From Candidatus Cloacimonadota bacterium (GTDB lineage Bacteria > Cloacimonadota > Cloacimonadia > Cloacimonadales > Cloacimonadaceae): a stretch of 7,877 bases of DNA. This document shows positions 1-6,693 of this stretch, piece by piece. The notes beneath the pieces were generated by a model, which was given only the letters and a program-made list of their open reading frames with translations, was not told where the DNA came from and did no database searches. Location of the stretch: positions 1-7,877 of the forward strand of contig JALNYD010000122.1 of NCBI GenBank assembly GCA_023230025.1. Reading direction: 5' to 3'. A program made the translations under genes and the position numbers. The stretch's first letter is position 1. Every line of letters begins with the position of its first letter.

Positions 1-1607
1 AATGACGCTACATTTGCATTGATGTGCCCACGTAGCTCCAGGAGATGCTTTTCAATGAACTTCTCGCTTTGAGCACTACCCATTTTGGCAATCCCGTGTA
101 GCTTATCCAGAATCTCATAGTTCAGAAACACTCGTGCCACGATGTTCCCGGAGCTTTCGTAGACCAGGGATTCAAGCACTGTTTCGGCTTCATTGAGCTT
201 GGCTTCCACTTCTTCGGCATAGATGTTATCGCCATTGGGGCCAATGATCACATTCTTGATGCGTCCCTTGATATACAGGTAATTGTTCTTGGTCAGCAAC
301 CCCAGATCGCCAGTCTTAAAGTATCCATCAGGAGTGTAAGCCTGCTCGGTGCGATCCTTATCCTTGTAATAGCCCCTCATCACTGTAGGACCCTTGATTT
401 GGATCTCGCCAATATTGGTTTTGGGATCAGGATTATCAATGCGCACATCCAGCTCGGGAAGCACAGTTCCTGTAGAGCGAAACTTGACTACTGCCGGCGT
501 GCATCCGGCAATCAGGGGAGAAGTTTCAGTGAGACCATAACCGATGGCATAGGGAAATCCCGCTTCATAGAGAAAGCGCTCTACATCGTGGGATAGAAGC
601 GCTCCGCCAATTCCATAGAAATGTAAGGCTCCTCCGAAGGTCTTCATCAGCTTCTTGCCGGCTACTTTGTGAAGCGCTTTGCGAATTGGCGGTAGCTTGT
701 ACATCTCACGCATCAACAGATTGCGGGTGAGTTGCGGATAAACCTGAAGCTTGAAGATCTTCTCAATGATCAAAGGAACGGTCAGGATCATGGTTGGCCT
801 GATCTTCTGCATTGCCGGAATCAGAATACGAGCTGTGGGAGGTTTATCCAGATAATATACACAGGCTCCTGTCATCATCGGAATGATAAACCCAATCGTA
901 CATTCATAGGTATGTGATAGTGGCAATACGGAAATCAGCCGGTCATGCTGATCAACATTCTGGATATGCAGTGTAAGCCAGGCGTCTTTAACCAGATTCA
1001 GATGAGTCAGCATCACCCCTTTGGAGCTGCCCGTAGTGCCCGAAGTATAAATAATTGCCGCCAGGTCTTCCTCATTAGGCTCTGTACCCACCAAGCCAAC
1101 CGCTTCTCTGGCTTTGTTTCGAAAGCGTTTGAAAGCATTGCTGCGTTCCTGAATGAACTCGCTTAGCTTGTCCTTGGGCAGATTCGCCTCCACCAGTTCC
1201 AAGCTTTCCAGGTTAAACATCACCGGGAACGGATCAAGATCGCTATAACCGAGTTTATCATAGTGTGCGGTAGAGACAAACACCGCTTTCGCACCGCTGT
1301 GATGGACAATATGCAGGATTTCGTTGAGATGAAAATCCACCAAAATTGGCACAACAATTGCTCCCATACTAGTTATCGCCAGATATGCCACTCCCCAATT
1401 GGGCATGTTTTGTGAAAGAATGGCTACACGATCTCCCTTCTGGATGCCGTGATCTCTTAAAAGCTCAATGACTTCATCTATCATTCCCCCTAATTGCTCA
1501 TAGGTAATCGGTTCATCATCGACCATAGATAGCGCGGGACGTTTCCCATAGCGCTCTATTGTCTGTTTTATCATAGCTTTCAGGGTATATTTCTCAAGTT
1601 GAACCAT
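1..1607 (-). CDS. Long-chain acyl-CoA synthetase (AMP-forming), C-terminus cut by window edge
   Basis: Predicted to activate a fatty acid to acyl-AMP and then to acyl-CoA (ANL superfamily, FAA1/FadD-like), in the cytosol or at the membrane. I translated it from ATG at 1607 without a stop or frameshift through 535 codons to base 3. The ATP-binding P-loop motif YTSGTTGSSKG lies at residues 187-197, the adenine/Mg motif YGLTETSP starts at residue 357, the DGYFKTGDLG motif holds the ribose-binding Asp at about residue 434, and the hinge GRIKNVIIGPNGDNIY follows it. The final residues (NANVAS) match the region about 30-40 residues before the usual C-terminus, so the catalytic lysine motif lies outside the window. 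The start has a GGGAG ribosome site 6 nt upstream. It is the last gene seen in the cluster, 61 nt after the flavoprotein gene. Substrate chain length cannot be read from sequence; acyl-ACP ligase activity is an alternative. Confidence 0.93.
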   Translation of the reverse strand, partial: MVQLEKYTLKAMIKQTIERYGKRPALSMVDDEPITYEQLGGMIDEVIELLRDHGIQKGDRVAILSQNMPNWGVAYLAITSMGAIVVPILVDFHLNEILHIVHHSGAKAVFVSTAHYDKLGYSDLDPFPVMFNLESLELVEANLPKDKLSEFIQERSNAFKRFRNKAREAVGLVGTEPNEEDLAAIIYTSGTTGSSKGVMLTHLNLVKDAWLTLHIQNVDQHDRLISVLPLSHTYECTIGFIIPMMTGACVYYLDKPPTARILIPAMQKIRPTMILTVPLIIEKIFKLQVYPQLTRNLLMREMYKLPPIRKALHKVAGKKLMKTFGGALHFYGIGGALLSHDVERFLYEAGFPYAIGYGLTETSPLIAGCTPAVVKFRSTGTVLPELDVRIDNPDPKTNIGEIQIKGPTVMRGYYKDKDRTEQAYTPDGYFKTGDLGLLTKNNYLYIKGRIKNVIIGPNGDNIYAEEVEAKLNEAETVLESLVYESSGNIVARVFLNYEILDKLHGIAKMGSAQSEKFIEKHLLELRGHINANVAS

Positions 1608-1668
1608 AAGTCTCTCCCAGCAGTCTTAGTCTTTACAGGATAATCAGAATGGAGTTTAAACCAAACAA
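1608..1668. other. 61-nt intergenic gap, the longest in the cluster
   Basis: This spacer separates the flavoprotein stop from the acyl-CoA synthetase start. It holds the synthetase ribosome site (GGGAG on the minus strand, 1614-1618) and an 8-base palindrome GTTTAAAC at 1654-1661. I see no hairpin followed by a T-run, so no terminator, and no convincing -35/-10 pair. A weak internal promoter cannot be excluded. Co-transcription with the upstream genes is the simplest reading. Confidence 0.5.
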
Positions 1669-2832
1669 TCATTCACTCATAGTGCCAGCCAGGTATCCAG
1701 TTGACATCGCCATTTGAATGCTGAACCCCCCGCTGGGCAGGCTGTAAGCCAGGCTCTCCCCCGCCAGATACAAGCCCGGTACAAGTTTGGATTGCATTGT
1801 CCCAGCCTTCACTTCCTTGAGGGAAACCCCACCATAATCGGACATGGCATCGCTCAAATCTGCAATGGCAGCAATCTCGAACTCTGCATGCTGTAGCCAC
1901 TGTCCCAAAGCTTTACGCTGAGTAGCCCTTAGCTCAGACGCTGCTTGATCCGGCAAATCCAGATGCCTCAGAATTGCCTCACTCAATGAACGTGACAGAC
2001 CTATACCAGTCAGGATGCTGCTGAGCTTCTTGCGGGGATTTTTGAACAGGATGTTCTCAAAGCAGCCGGACGGATCCAGAACCAAAGCGATGCGATCGTG
2101 AATCTGCATCCGATACACATTATCCAGGATCAAGGGCCCGCTGAAGCCTTGATGGGTAAAGAGCAGATCGCCTTGAAATGTGCTTTTACCATACTTTATG
2201 GTTGCTCCGCTGATCCCCAACCCTGAACAGGCGCGGAAAGGCAGGAAGTTCTTGATGCTAACAGATGACAGAGCCGGACGCGGTGCCAGCACACTATGTC
2301 CGAGGCTTGCAGCGAGGGCATAAGCGCTTCCATCACTTCCGGTTTGGGGGTAAGCAGCTCCGCCTGCAGCCAGAATCAAGTGCTGCGCCTGATAATTGCT
2401 GCCACTGCTGCATTGAAGATCAAAACCCCTGGCGCTAGCTCTCACGGAAATGATCTTGCTCTTGTAGAGCACCTTATGCCCCCGCTCCAGCACCAGTTTC
2501 AAAAGCGTATCCCGGATATCTGCAGAATGCCGTGAAAGCGGAAACACCTTGGCATCCACCCTTGTTACTAGCGGACATCCGGCTTCCTGCAGCAACTTCA
2601 TCAGATCAAGGTTGCTGAACTTATAGAAGGCAGGCTTGAGAAATGACTTAAACTCCCCCAGGCGATTCAGAAACTCCCCTGCTTCGGCAGCATTGGTCAC
2701 GTTGCATTGCCCAGATCCTGATAGCAACAGTTTCTTTCCAGCAAAGCTATTACGCTCCAGGATCAGGGCAGGTTTCTTCATTGCCAACGCAGCACCCAAT
2801 CCTGCGGGACCTGCTCCAATGATGATGTTCAT
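1669..2832 (-). CDS. BaiN/RdsA (HI0933/YhiN)-family NAD(P)/FAD-dependent oxidoreductase
   Basis: A cytosolic flavoprotein of 387 aa, close to the family's usual 390-420. Seen: the N-terminal dinucleotide fold IIGAGPAGLGAAL (residues 4-16), the family hallmark SGSGQCNVTN (38-47, where Arg is usual in place of Gln42), LAAGGAAYPQTGSDG (154-168), LLFTHQGFSGP (223-233), and a C-terminal FAD-contact block GGVSLKEVKAGTMQSKLVPG (334-353) followed by GLYLAGES. The last block then departs from the common GEVLDVDGxTGGYNLQ pattern, reading GESLAYSLPSGGFSIQ. Family members are mostly uncharacterised; the name comes from a flavoprotein associated with bile-acid 7-dehydroxylation, and enoate-type reduction of carbon-carbon double bonds has been proposed. 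Its start overlaps the stop of the LolA-like gene by 4 nt (ATGA) and has only a weak ribosome site, which points to translational coupling. The substrate is unknown. Confidence 0.9.
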   Translation of the reverse strand: MNIIIGAGPAGLGAALAMKKPALILERNSFAGKKLLLSGSGQCNVTNAAEAGEFLNRLGEFKSFLKPAFYKFSNLDLMKLLQEAGCPLVTRVDAKVFPLSRHSADIRDTLLKLVLERGHKVLYKSKIISVRASARGFDLQCSSGSNYQAQHLILAAGGAAYPQTGSDGSAYALAASLGHSVLAPRPALSSVSIKNFLPFRACSGLGISGATIKYGKSTFQGDLLFTHQGFSGPLILDNVYRMQIHDRIALVLDPSGCFENILFKNPRKKLSSILTGIGLSRSLSEAILRHLDLPDQAASELRATQRKALGQWLQHAEFEIAAIADLSDAMSDYGGVSLKEVKAGTMQSKLVPGLYLAGESLAYSLPSGGFSIQMAMSTGYLAGTMSE

Positions 2833-3563
2833 TTCTTCAGCATAGCCTTGCTAAAGATATGAGCGGGGAGTGTGAGATCAATCTCGATGCTATCAATGAT
2901 GTACTCTGTGCCCTTGCCCTGTTTGAGCTCATCTTTAAAGACCATTTTGGTGGGATACCAGCGATTACTGACTCGCTTGACTTCGGAGGCTTTGATGGTT
3001 TTCAGCAGTTTCCCGCTTTTGGCATACCACTCCTCGTACAAAGCCACATAACGCTCTTTATCAATATAGGCTTTGCGCTTGAAATAGCTGACACCAGAGC
3101 TTTTGGCTTTAAGCTCAATGATCCAGCACTCCCGGCCATCATACTTGATCTCTCCCTTCAGTTCGGCCTGATAGTTCTCCAATAGATGGGTTTCTTCCAT
3201 CATGTCTTCATAGGAAAGATCGCTCCCCATCACGGATTGCTTGAGCATGTTCCCGGAGATCTGGATGCTGCGGTCAGTACCAGGATCATAGATCCATAGA
3301 TCATCCCCCAGTTTCAGCATTTTAGTGCCTTTTTCCCGGGGAGGCGAAAGATACTCGCTGAAAGCTTCATCATTGCCTTGGGAATAGCTGATCATTTCCA
3401 TTGTTCTTGAAGCACGACGTGAATGAACCGTCATCCGCACATTTGCTTTGCTTGTCCGAGTTATCATGTTCCTGTCCACAGCCCGGACAATCTCATCAGC
3501 AGTAATGTTCTGAGCGCAGACCAGCAGCGGCATCAGCATGATCAGGGAAAAGAGTTTCTTCAT
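2829..3563 (-). CDS. Periplasmic LolA-like protein (outer membrane lipoprotein-sorting protein family)
   Basis: A 244-aa secreted protein. Residues 1-18 (MKKLFSLIMLMPLLVCAQ) form a signal peptide with likely signal peptidase I cleavage after VCA (residue 17). The Cys at 16 is preceded by LLV, a poor lipobox, so a soluble periplasmic protein is more likely than a lipoprotein. The body carries the marks of the LolA-like family I associate with PF17131: YLSPPREKGTKML (71-83), then DDLWIYDPGTDRSIQISG (87-104), then SVMGSDLSYEDM (110-121), followed by alternating strands. LolA proteins form an open half-barrel that shields acyl chains during periplasmic transit; members of this subfamily often accompany FtsX-type or RND-type transporters. 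It overlaps the permease gene upstream and the flavoprotein gene downstream, each by 4 nt. The likely role is carrier for the adjacent ABC transporter; the cargo (lipoprotein or lipid) is inferred, not shown. Confidence 0.85.
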   Translation of the reverse strand: MKKLFSLIMLMPLLVCAQNITADEIVRAVDRNMITRTSKANVRMTVHSRRASRTMEMISYSQGNDEAFSEYLSPPREKGTKMLKLGDDLWIYDPGTDRSIQISGNMLKQSVMGSDLSYEDMMEETHLLENYQAELKGEIKYDGRECWIIELKAKSSGVSYFKRKAYIDKERYVALYEEWYAKSGKLLKTIKASEVKRVSNRWYPTKMVFKDELKQGKGTEYIIDSIEIDLTLPAHIFSKAMLKK

Positions 3564-4831
3564 GTTTCAAGCTCCTTAAAGAGTTGTGAGGTTTGTCGTT
3601 TAAAGATAGCCCCCCCAGCCAGGGCTGCTCCAAGCACCGTGGATAACACTCCAGGGATGAAGCTTGCGATGATGGCATAGGCATTTATTGAGGTGTATAA
3701 AACGTTCTCACTCAGCATCGTGGAATTGCGGTTATACACGCTCATATCCATGCCATAGCGGTTAAAATAGATACAGATTGCCGAGCCCAGGATTACTCCA
3801 ATCAAGGCTCCGGTTGTTCCAACGATCAGGCCTTCAATCAATAACGCAGCATAAACTCTGCGCTTGCTCTCGCCGATCGCCAGCCGCACGCCAAACTCTC
3901 CATATCGTCTAATCCCGTTCAGAAGTCCGGCGTTCCATAGCACAATACCTAAAACAGTGATAAATCCAATGGACATCCAGAGCACGGAAAGATCAAGCAT
4001 GGCCAGGATGTAGCCCATACTGCCCTGATCCTCCAAACGCAGCATAACTGGAGAAAACTCATCGCTCTCATCGCTGTACCTCTGGTTGAAATCCTGCATG
4101 ATCCGGGCAGCTTGTTTACGTTCATATTCTCCGCTTTTGAAGAAGGCAAGAATCTCTCCGGCAGCGTTTTCCATATCCAGCATCTCCCGAACATCCTGAA
4201 TATCAACAACCACTGCCCCCTGATCCAGGGAAGCTATGCCAAACTCCACTGTTCCACTCACCATAAAGTTCTGCATCGTCATCGCCCCAAACACCGTTGA
4301 ACCCATCAATGTGATCGTATCCGAAGGGGCAATCTGCATCTTTTCGGCAGCTATCGTGCTCAAAAGAATCTCCCCGGAACGAGCCGGCAGCCGGCCGCTT
4401 CTGAGAGCGGAATCCAATTGCAGGCGCTTGATCTCGCTATCATCAGTGAAGATATCGATGGCAAATCCCGCTACCTCCCCTTGAACCCGGGTATTGCCCA
4501 TCTCATCGGGAACATCCAGCAAAGCGCCAAAATTGATGCGCTCAACCCAGTCCAGTTGCGGATATCGTGCTTTATATCCCTGAAGCTCCCCGGCAATATC
4601 CAACAACGCCAGATCATAGGGCTTCAGATCCAGCATCTCGGCATAGGCTCTGCTAACCACCTTCAAATGTCCCGTATTGAAGCGGGAGGTTTGCCTCAGA
4701 TAGCTCTGCTTATAGCCTTCCAGAAAAGAGAAACTAAAAACCAGCAATCCCACCGTAAACATCACTATCAAAACCGGGAAGAGCCACCGATGGCGATCCC
4801 TGAATACTCCTTTTAATAAGAACTTAAACAT
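3560..4831 (-). CDS. FtsX-fold ABC transporter permease, second copy (LolC/LolE/MacB-like)
   Basis: A 423-aa inner-membrane subunit with type VII ABC topology: a transmembrane helix at about residues 17-38, a large periplasmic domain (about 40-272), then helices at about 275-300, 327-355 and 382-410. The cytoplasmic coupling segment RRYGEFGVRLAIGESKRR (308-325) and the following EG of the FtsX motif are clear. The periplasmic domain contains SGRLPARSGEILLS (145-158), a typical MacB-periplasmic-core motif. The C-terminus ends LFKELET rather than the usual Pro-x-x-Ala-Leu-Arg tail found in its partner. ATG 4831 lies 1 nt after the stop of the other permease and has AAGGTG 7 nt upstream; the stop overlaps the LolA-like start. 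It most likely pairs with the neighbouring permease as a heterodimer, using the single ATPase, to extract or push a hydrophobic substrate at the periplasmic face of the inner membrane. Confidence 0.9.
   Translation of the reverse strand: MFKFLLKGVFRDRHRWLFPVLIVMFTVGLLVFSFSFLEGYKQSYLRQTSRFNTGHLKVVSRAYAEMLDLKPYDLALLDIAGELQGYKARYPQLDWVERINFGALLDVPDEMGNTRVQGEVAGFAIDIFTDDSEIKRLQLDSALRSGRLPARSGEILLSTIAAEKMQIAPSDTITLMGSTVFGAMTMQNFMVSGTVEFGIASLDQGAVVVDIQDVREMLDMENAAGEILAFFKSGEYERKQAARIMQDFNQRYSDESDEFSPVMLRLEDQGSMGYILAMLDLSVLWMSIGFITVLGIVLWNAGLLNGIRRYGEFGVRLAIGESKRRVYAALLIEGLIVGTTGALIGVILGSAICIYFNRYGMDMSVYNRNSTMLSENVLYTSINAYAIIASFIPGVLSTVLGAALAGGAIFKRQTSQLFKELET
3572..3577 (-). promoter_or_regulatory. 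Strong ribosome binding site for the LolA-like gene
   Basis: The minus strand reads AAGGAG, 8 nt upstream of the ATG at 3563. It lies inside the 3' end of the upstream permease gene. It is the strongest Shine-Dalgarno match in the cluster, which could let the carrier be made in excess over the membrane components. Confidence 0.75.
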
Positions 4832-4832
4832 C

Positions 4833-6008
4833 TCAATTCACCTTCCCCCGCAGGGCATCCACCGGGTTCAGACGGGCAATCCTGCGCGTTGGCAACCAAC
4901 TTACGATTGCGGTAAAGGCCAGGATGATTAAAAAAACGATGGCTATCTCGTGCATGGGATACGTAAACCTGATGGTATCGGTCATTCCCTGGATGGCAAA
5001 ATCATCATAGCCTTTGGGGATTCTGAATCCAATACTGGCAAAGTACCAGAACAAGGGAAAGCCCAAGATTGGAGTCAGGATAAAGGCAAACATTGTGTAT
5101 AGCGTGCCTTCCAGTGTGAAAAGCAGGGCTATCCTGCCCTTGGTGAAACCCAGAGCCGCGAGAGTGCCGATTTCCCGACGGCGCTTGAATACAGCCAGGG
5201 CCTGGGTGTCAAACACTGCGATCATTGCCAGAAACACCAATAAAGCATACATCAGAACCTGTTGAAATCGCTCATTTGCCAGCATCTGATATAGATCGGC
5301 GAAGTATTCATCGCGATCAATATAACGAAAATCCTGGTTGCTGAAACTCCGGTATTTGCCATCATCAAAAACAAAGTAGGATGCCATATCTTCCGCTCCA
5401 CGAATGCGTTGCAGCTCGGCCAGATTCAGCCAGACCGTACCTACATCAGCCGTTGGCGCTGGAATGAAAAGCACGGTATCAACGATTGCGTCAATGGCAT
5501 TGTAAGCTCCGGAGATATCCCTGATCCGAATCGTAAACACATCTCCTGCTTCCAAACGTGAGCTTTTGGCCATTGCCTGACCAATCACAACGGGAGTCAG
5601 ATCACTCGATCCGCTTTCCAGCCGATGGCTCGGGAAGCTGAGAATATTCTGTTGCTGAGGCATGCCTTTGACGATTGCCCCCATCATTCTTCCTTGCGGA
5701 TAGATGCTTGCCGGGGCTAGCAGAACAGGAACCACTTCTCCGCTCTCAATCCCTGGTTTTAGCTCTCCAGGCACCGGAGCATAGGAATCTTCAAAGCTGA
5801 AGGCGTCATAGGGATCATAAGCTCTGACTCTTAGCATCCCTTCGCCATATTCCCACTCACTTTGTTGAATCTCAGCCAGCCGAATCCAGCTATAATACAT
5901 GGCTTGCATCCAGACCATGATGATCAGGACGATACTGATCACCACCACGTTGATCAGGCTTCGCCAGCCGTTATTGATGATGTTTCTAAATGCCAGGCGC
6001 AGGATCAT
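4833..6008 (-). CDS. FtsX-fold ABC transporter permease, first copy (LolC/LolE/MacB-like)
   Basis: A 391-aa inner-membrane permease when started at ATG 6008. That start gives the typical N-terminus MILRLAFRNIINNGWRS and is preceded at 6 nt by AGAGGTGG. An upstream in-frame ATG at 6026 would add six residues but lacks a ribosome site. Numbering from 6008, helices lie at about 16-38, 248-270, 294-324 and 354-374, with a periplasmic domain between the first two. The FtsX signature KRRREIGTLAALGFTKGR (275-292) is canonical, as is the tail PTRRIARLNPVDALRGK. A periplasmic loop of about 30 residues separates helices 3 and 4. The gene overlaps the ATPase gene by 23 nt and ends 1 nt before the second permease. 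The two permeases share topology but little obvious sequence, as LolC and LolE style partners do, though here they look more divergent. Confidence 0.91.
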   Translation of the reverse strand: MILRLAFRNIINNGWRSLINVVVISIVLIIMVWMQAMYYSWIRLAEIQQSEWEYGEGMLRVRAYDPYDAFSFEDSYAPVPGELKPGIESGEVVPVLLAPASIYPQGRMMGAIVKGMPQQQNILSFPSHRLESGSSDLTPVVIGQAMAKSSRLEAGDVFTIRIRDISGAYNAIDAIVDTVLFIPAPTADVGTVWLNLAELQRIRGAEDMASYFVFDDGKYRSFSNQDFRYIDRDEYFADLYQMLANERFQQVLMYALLVFLAMIAVFDTQALAVFKRRREIGTLAALGFTKGRIALLFTLEGTLYTMFAFILTPILGFPLFWYFASIGFRIPKGYDDFAIQGMTDTIRFTYPMHEIAIVFLIILAFTAIVSWLPTRRIARLNPVDALRGKVN

Positions 6009-6684
6009 CACTTGCCACCTCTCCATCCGTAAGCCGGATTATACGTCTTAGATATTGGATTACTTTGGGATCATGAGTACTGAAGATGAAGCTGGTGCCG
6101 AGCTCCTTATTCAAGTTCAGCATAGTATCCAGAATGTTCAGGGAGTTCTCGGTATCAAGATTGGCAGTAGGTTCATCGGCAAGCACCAGATCAGGCTTTT
6201 TGACCATTGCCCGGGCAATTGCCACCCGCTGACACTGTCCCCCGGATAGCTGATTGGGACGGCTCTTGATCTTATCCATAAGTCCCACCCATTCAATGGC
6301 TTCTTTCACCATCCTGTCCCGCGTGCCGGCATCCATCCTGAGTAGCAATAGGGGAAACTCCACATTTTCATAGACGTTATAGACCGGCAATAGATTGTAG
6401 GTTTGAAAGATGAAGCCCAGATGTTCTGAGCGCAGATTGCTGGCCTGGCGTTGATTGAGCTCCTGGATTTTGTTGCCCAGCACTTCCACCTTCCCCTTGC
6501 TGGGCGTATCCAAAGAACCTAATATGTTCAAAAGTGTAGTTTTACCACTTCCACTGGGCCCCACAAATCCACTGAATTCTCCCTTAAGAAACTCCAGATT
6601 GATGTTTTTCAGAGCCCAGAAGTCACCTTCTCCGGTGGGGAAAGCTTTGCTCATGTTTTCGATTTTGGCGATTACTTCTTTCAT
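5986..6684 (-). CDS. ABC transporter ATP-binding protein, LolD/MacB type
   Basis: A 232-aa cytoplasmic ATPase, about the length of LolD, that powers the FtsX-fold permeases encoded next to it. All motifs are present: Walker A GPSGSGKTT (42-50), Q-loop FQTYNLLP with Gln94, signature LSGGQCQRVA (146-155), Walker B DLVLADEP (165-172) with catalytic Glu171, D-loop ANLD, and switch His204 in FSTHDP. The only oddity is Cys151 where a Gln usually follows LSGGQ. ATG 6684 has GAGG at 7 nt, overlapping the stop codon of the barrel gene 9 nt upstream. Its 3' end overlaps the first permease by 23 nt. The substrate is not set by this subunit, so the family call (lipoprotein release, macrolide or peptide export, lipid transport) depends on the partners. 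Confidence 0.96.
   Translation of the reverse strand: MKEVIAKIENMSKAFPTGEGDFWALKNINLEFLKGEFSGFVGPSGSGKTTLLNILGSLDTPSKGKVEVLGNKIQELNQRQASNLRSEHLGFIFQTYNLLPVYNVYENVEFPLLLLRMDAGTRDRMVKEAIEWVGLMDKIKSRPNQLSGGQCQRVAIARAMVKKPDLVLADEPTANLDTENSLNILDTMLNLNKELGTSFIFSTHDPKVIQYLRRIIRLTDGEVASDDPAPGI
6015..6022 (-). promoter_or_regulatory. Ribosome binding site that decides the first permease's start
   Basis: AGAGGTGG on the minus strand, 6 nt before ATG 6008. It lies downstream of the alternative ATG at 6026, so it would be inside the coding region if that longer start were used. Together with the MILRLAFRN start typical of this permease family, it favours 6008. Confidence 0.75.
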
Positions 6685-6693
6685 TCTTCTACC

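Noticed and set aside
399..1166. Plus-strand open frames opposite the acyl-CoA synthetase
   Set aside because: They are short, have no recognisable motifs, and lie antisense to a continuous 535-codon frame with all the ANL-family motifs.
1654..1661. 8-base palindrome GTTTAAAC in the 61-nt gap
   Set aside because: Too short to be a convincing operator or terminator by itself, with no second copy seen in the window.
3287..3302. Perfect tandem 8-mer catagatc x2
   Set aside because: It lies in the conserved LWIYDPG region of the LolA-like gene and is explained by the coding sequence; only two copies.
3515..3518. Cys16 of the LolA-like protein as a lipobox cysteine
   Set aside because: The preceding LLV does not fit the usual small residue at -1, and a signal peptidase I site (VCA then Gln) fits better.
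2859..4816. Plus-strand open frames opposite the LolA-like and second permease genes (up to 132 aa)
   Set aside because: Low-complexity shadow translations of well-supported minus-strand genes; no family features or ribosome sites stand out.
6226..6260. Degenerate ABC signature (Cys after LSGGQ) as a sign of an inactive ATPase
   Set aside because: All catalytic residues (Walker A Lys, Glu171, His204, LSGGQ) are intact; the position after LSGGQ tolerates variation.
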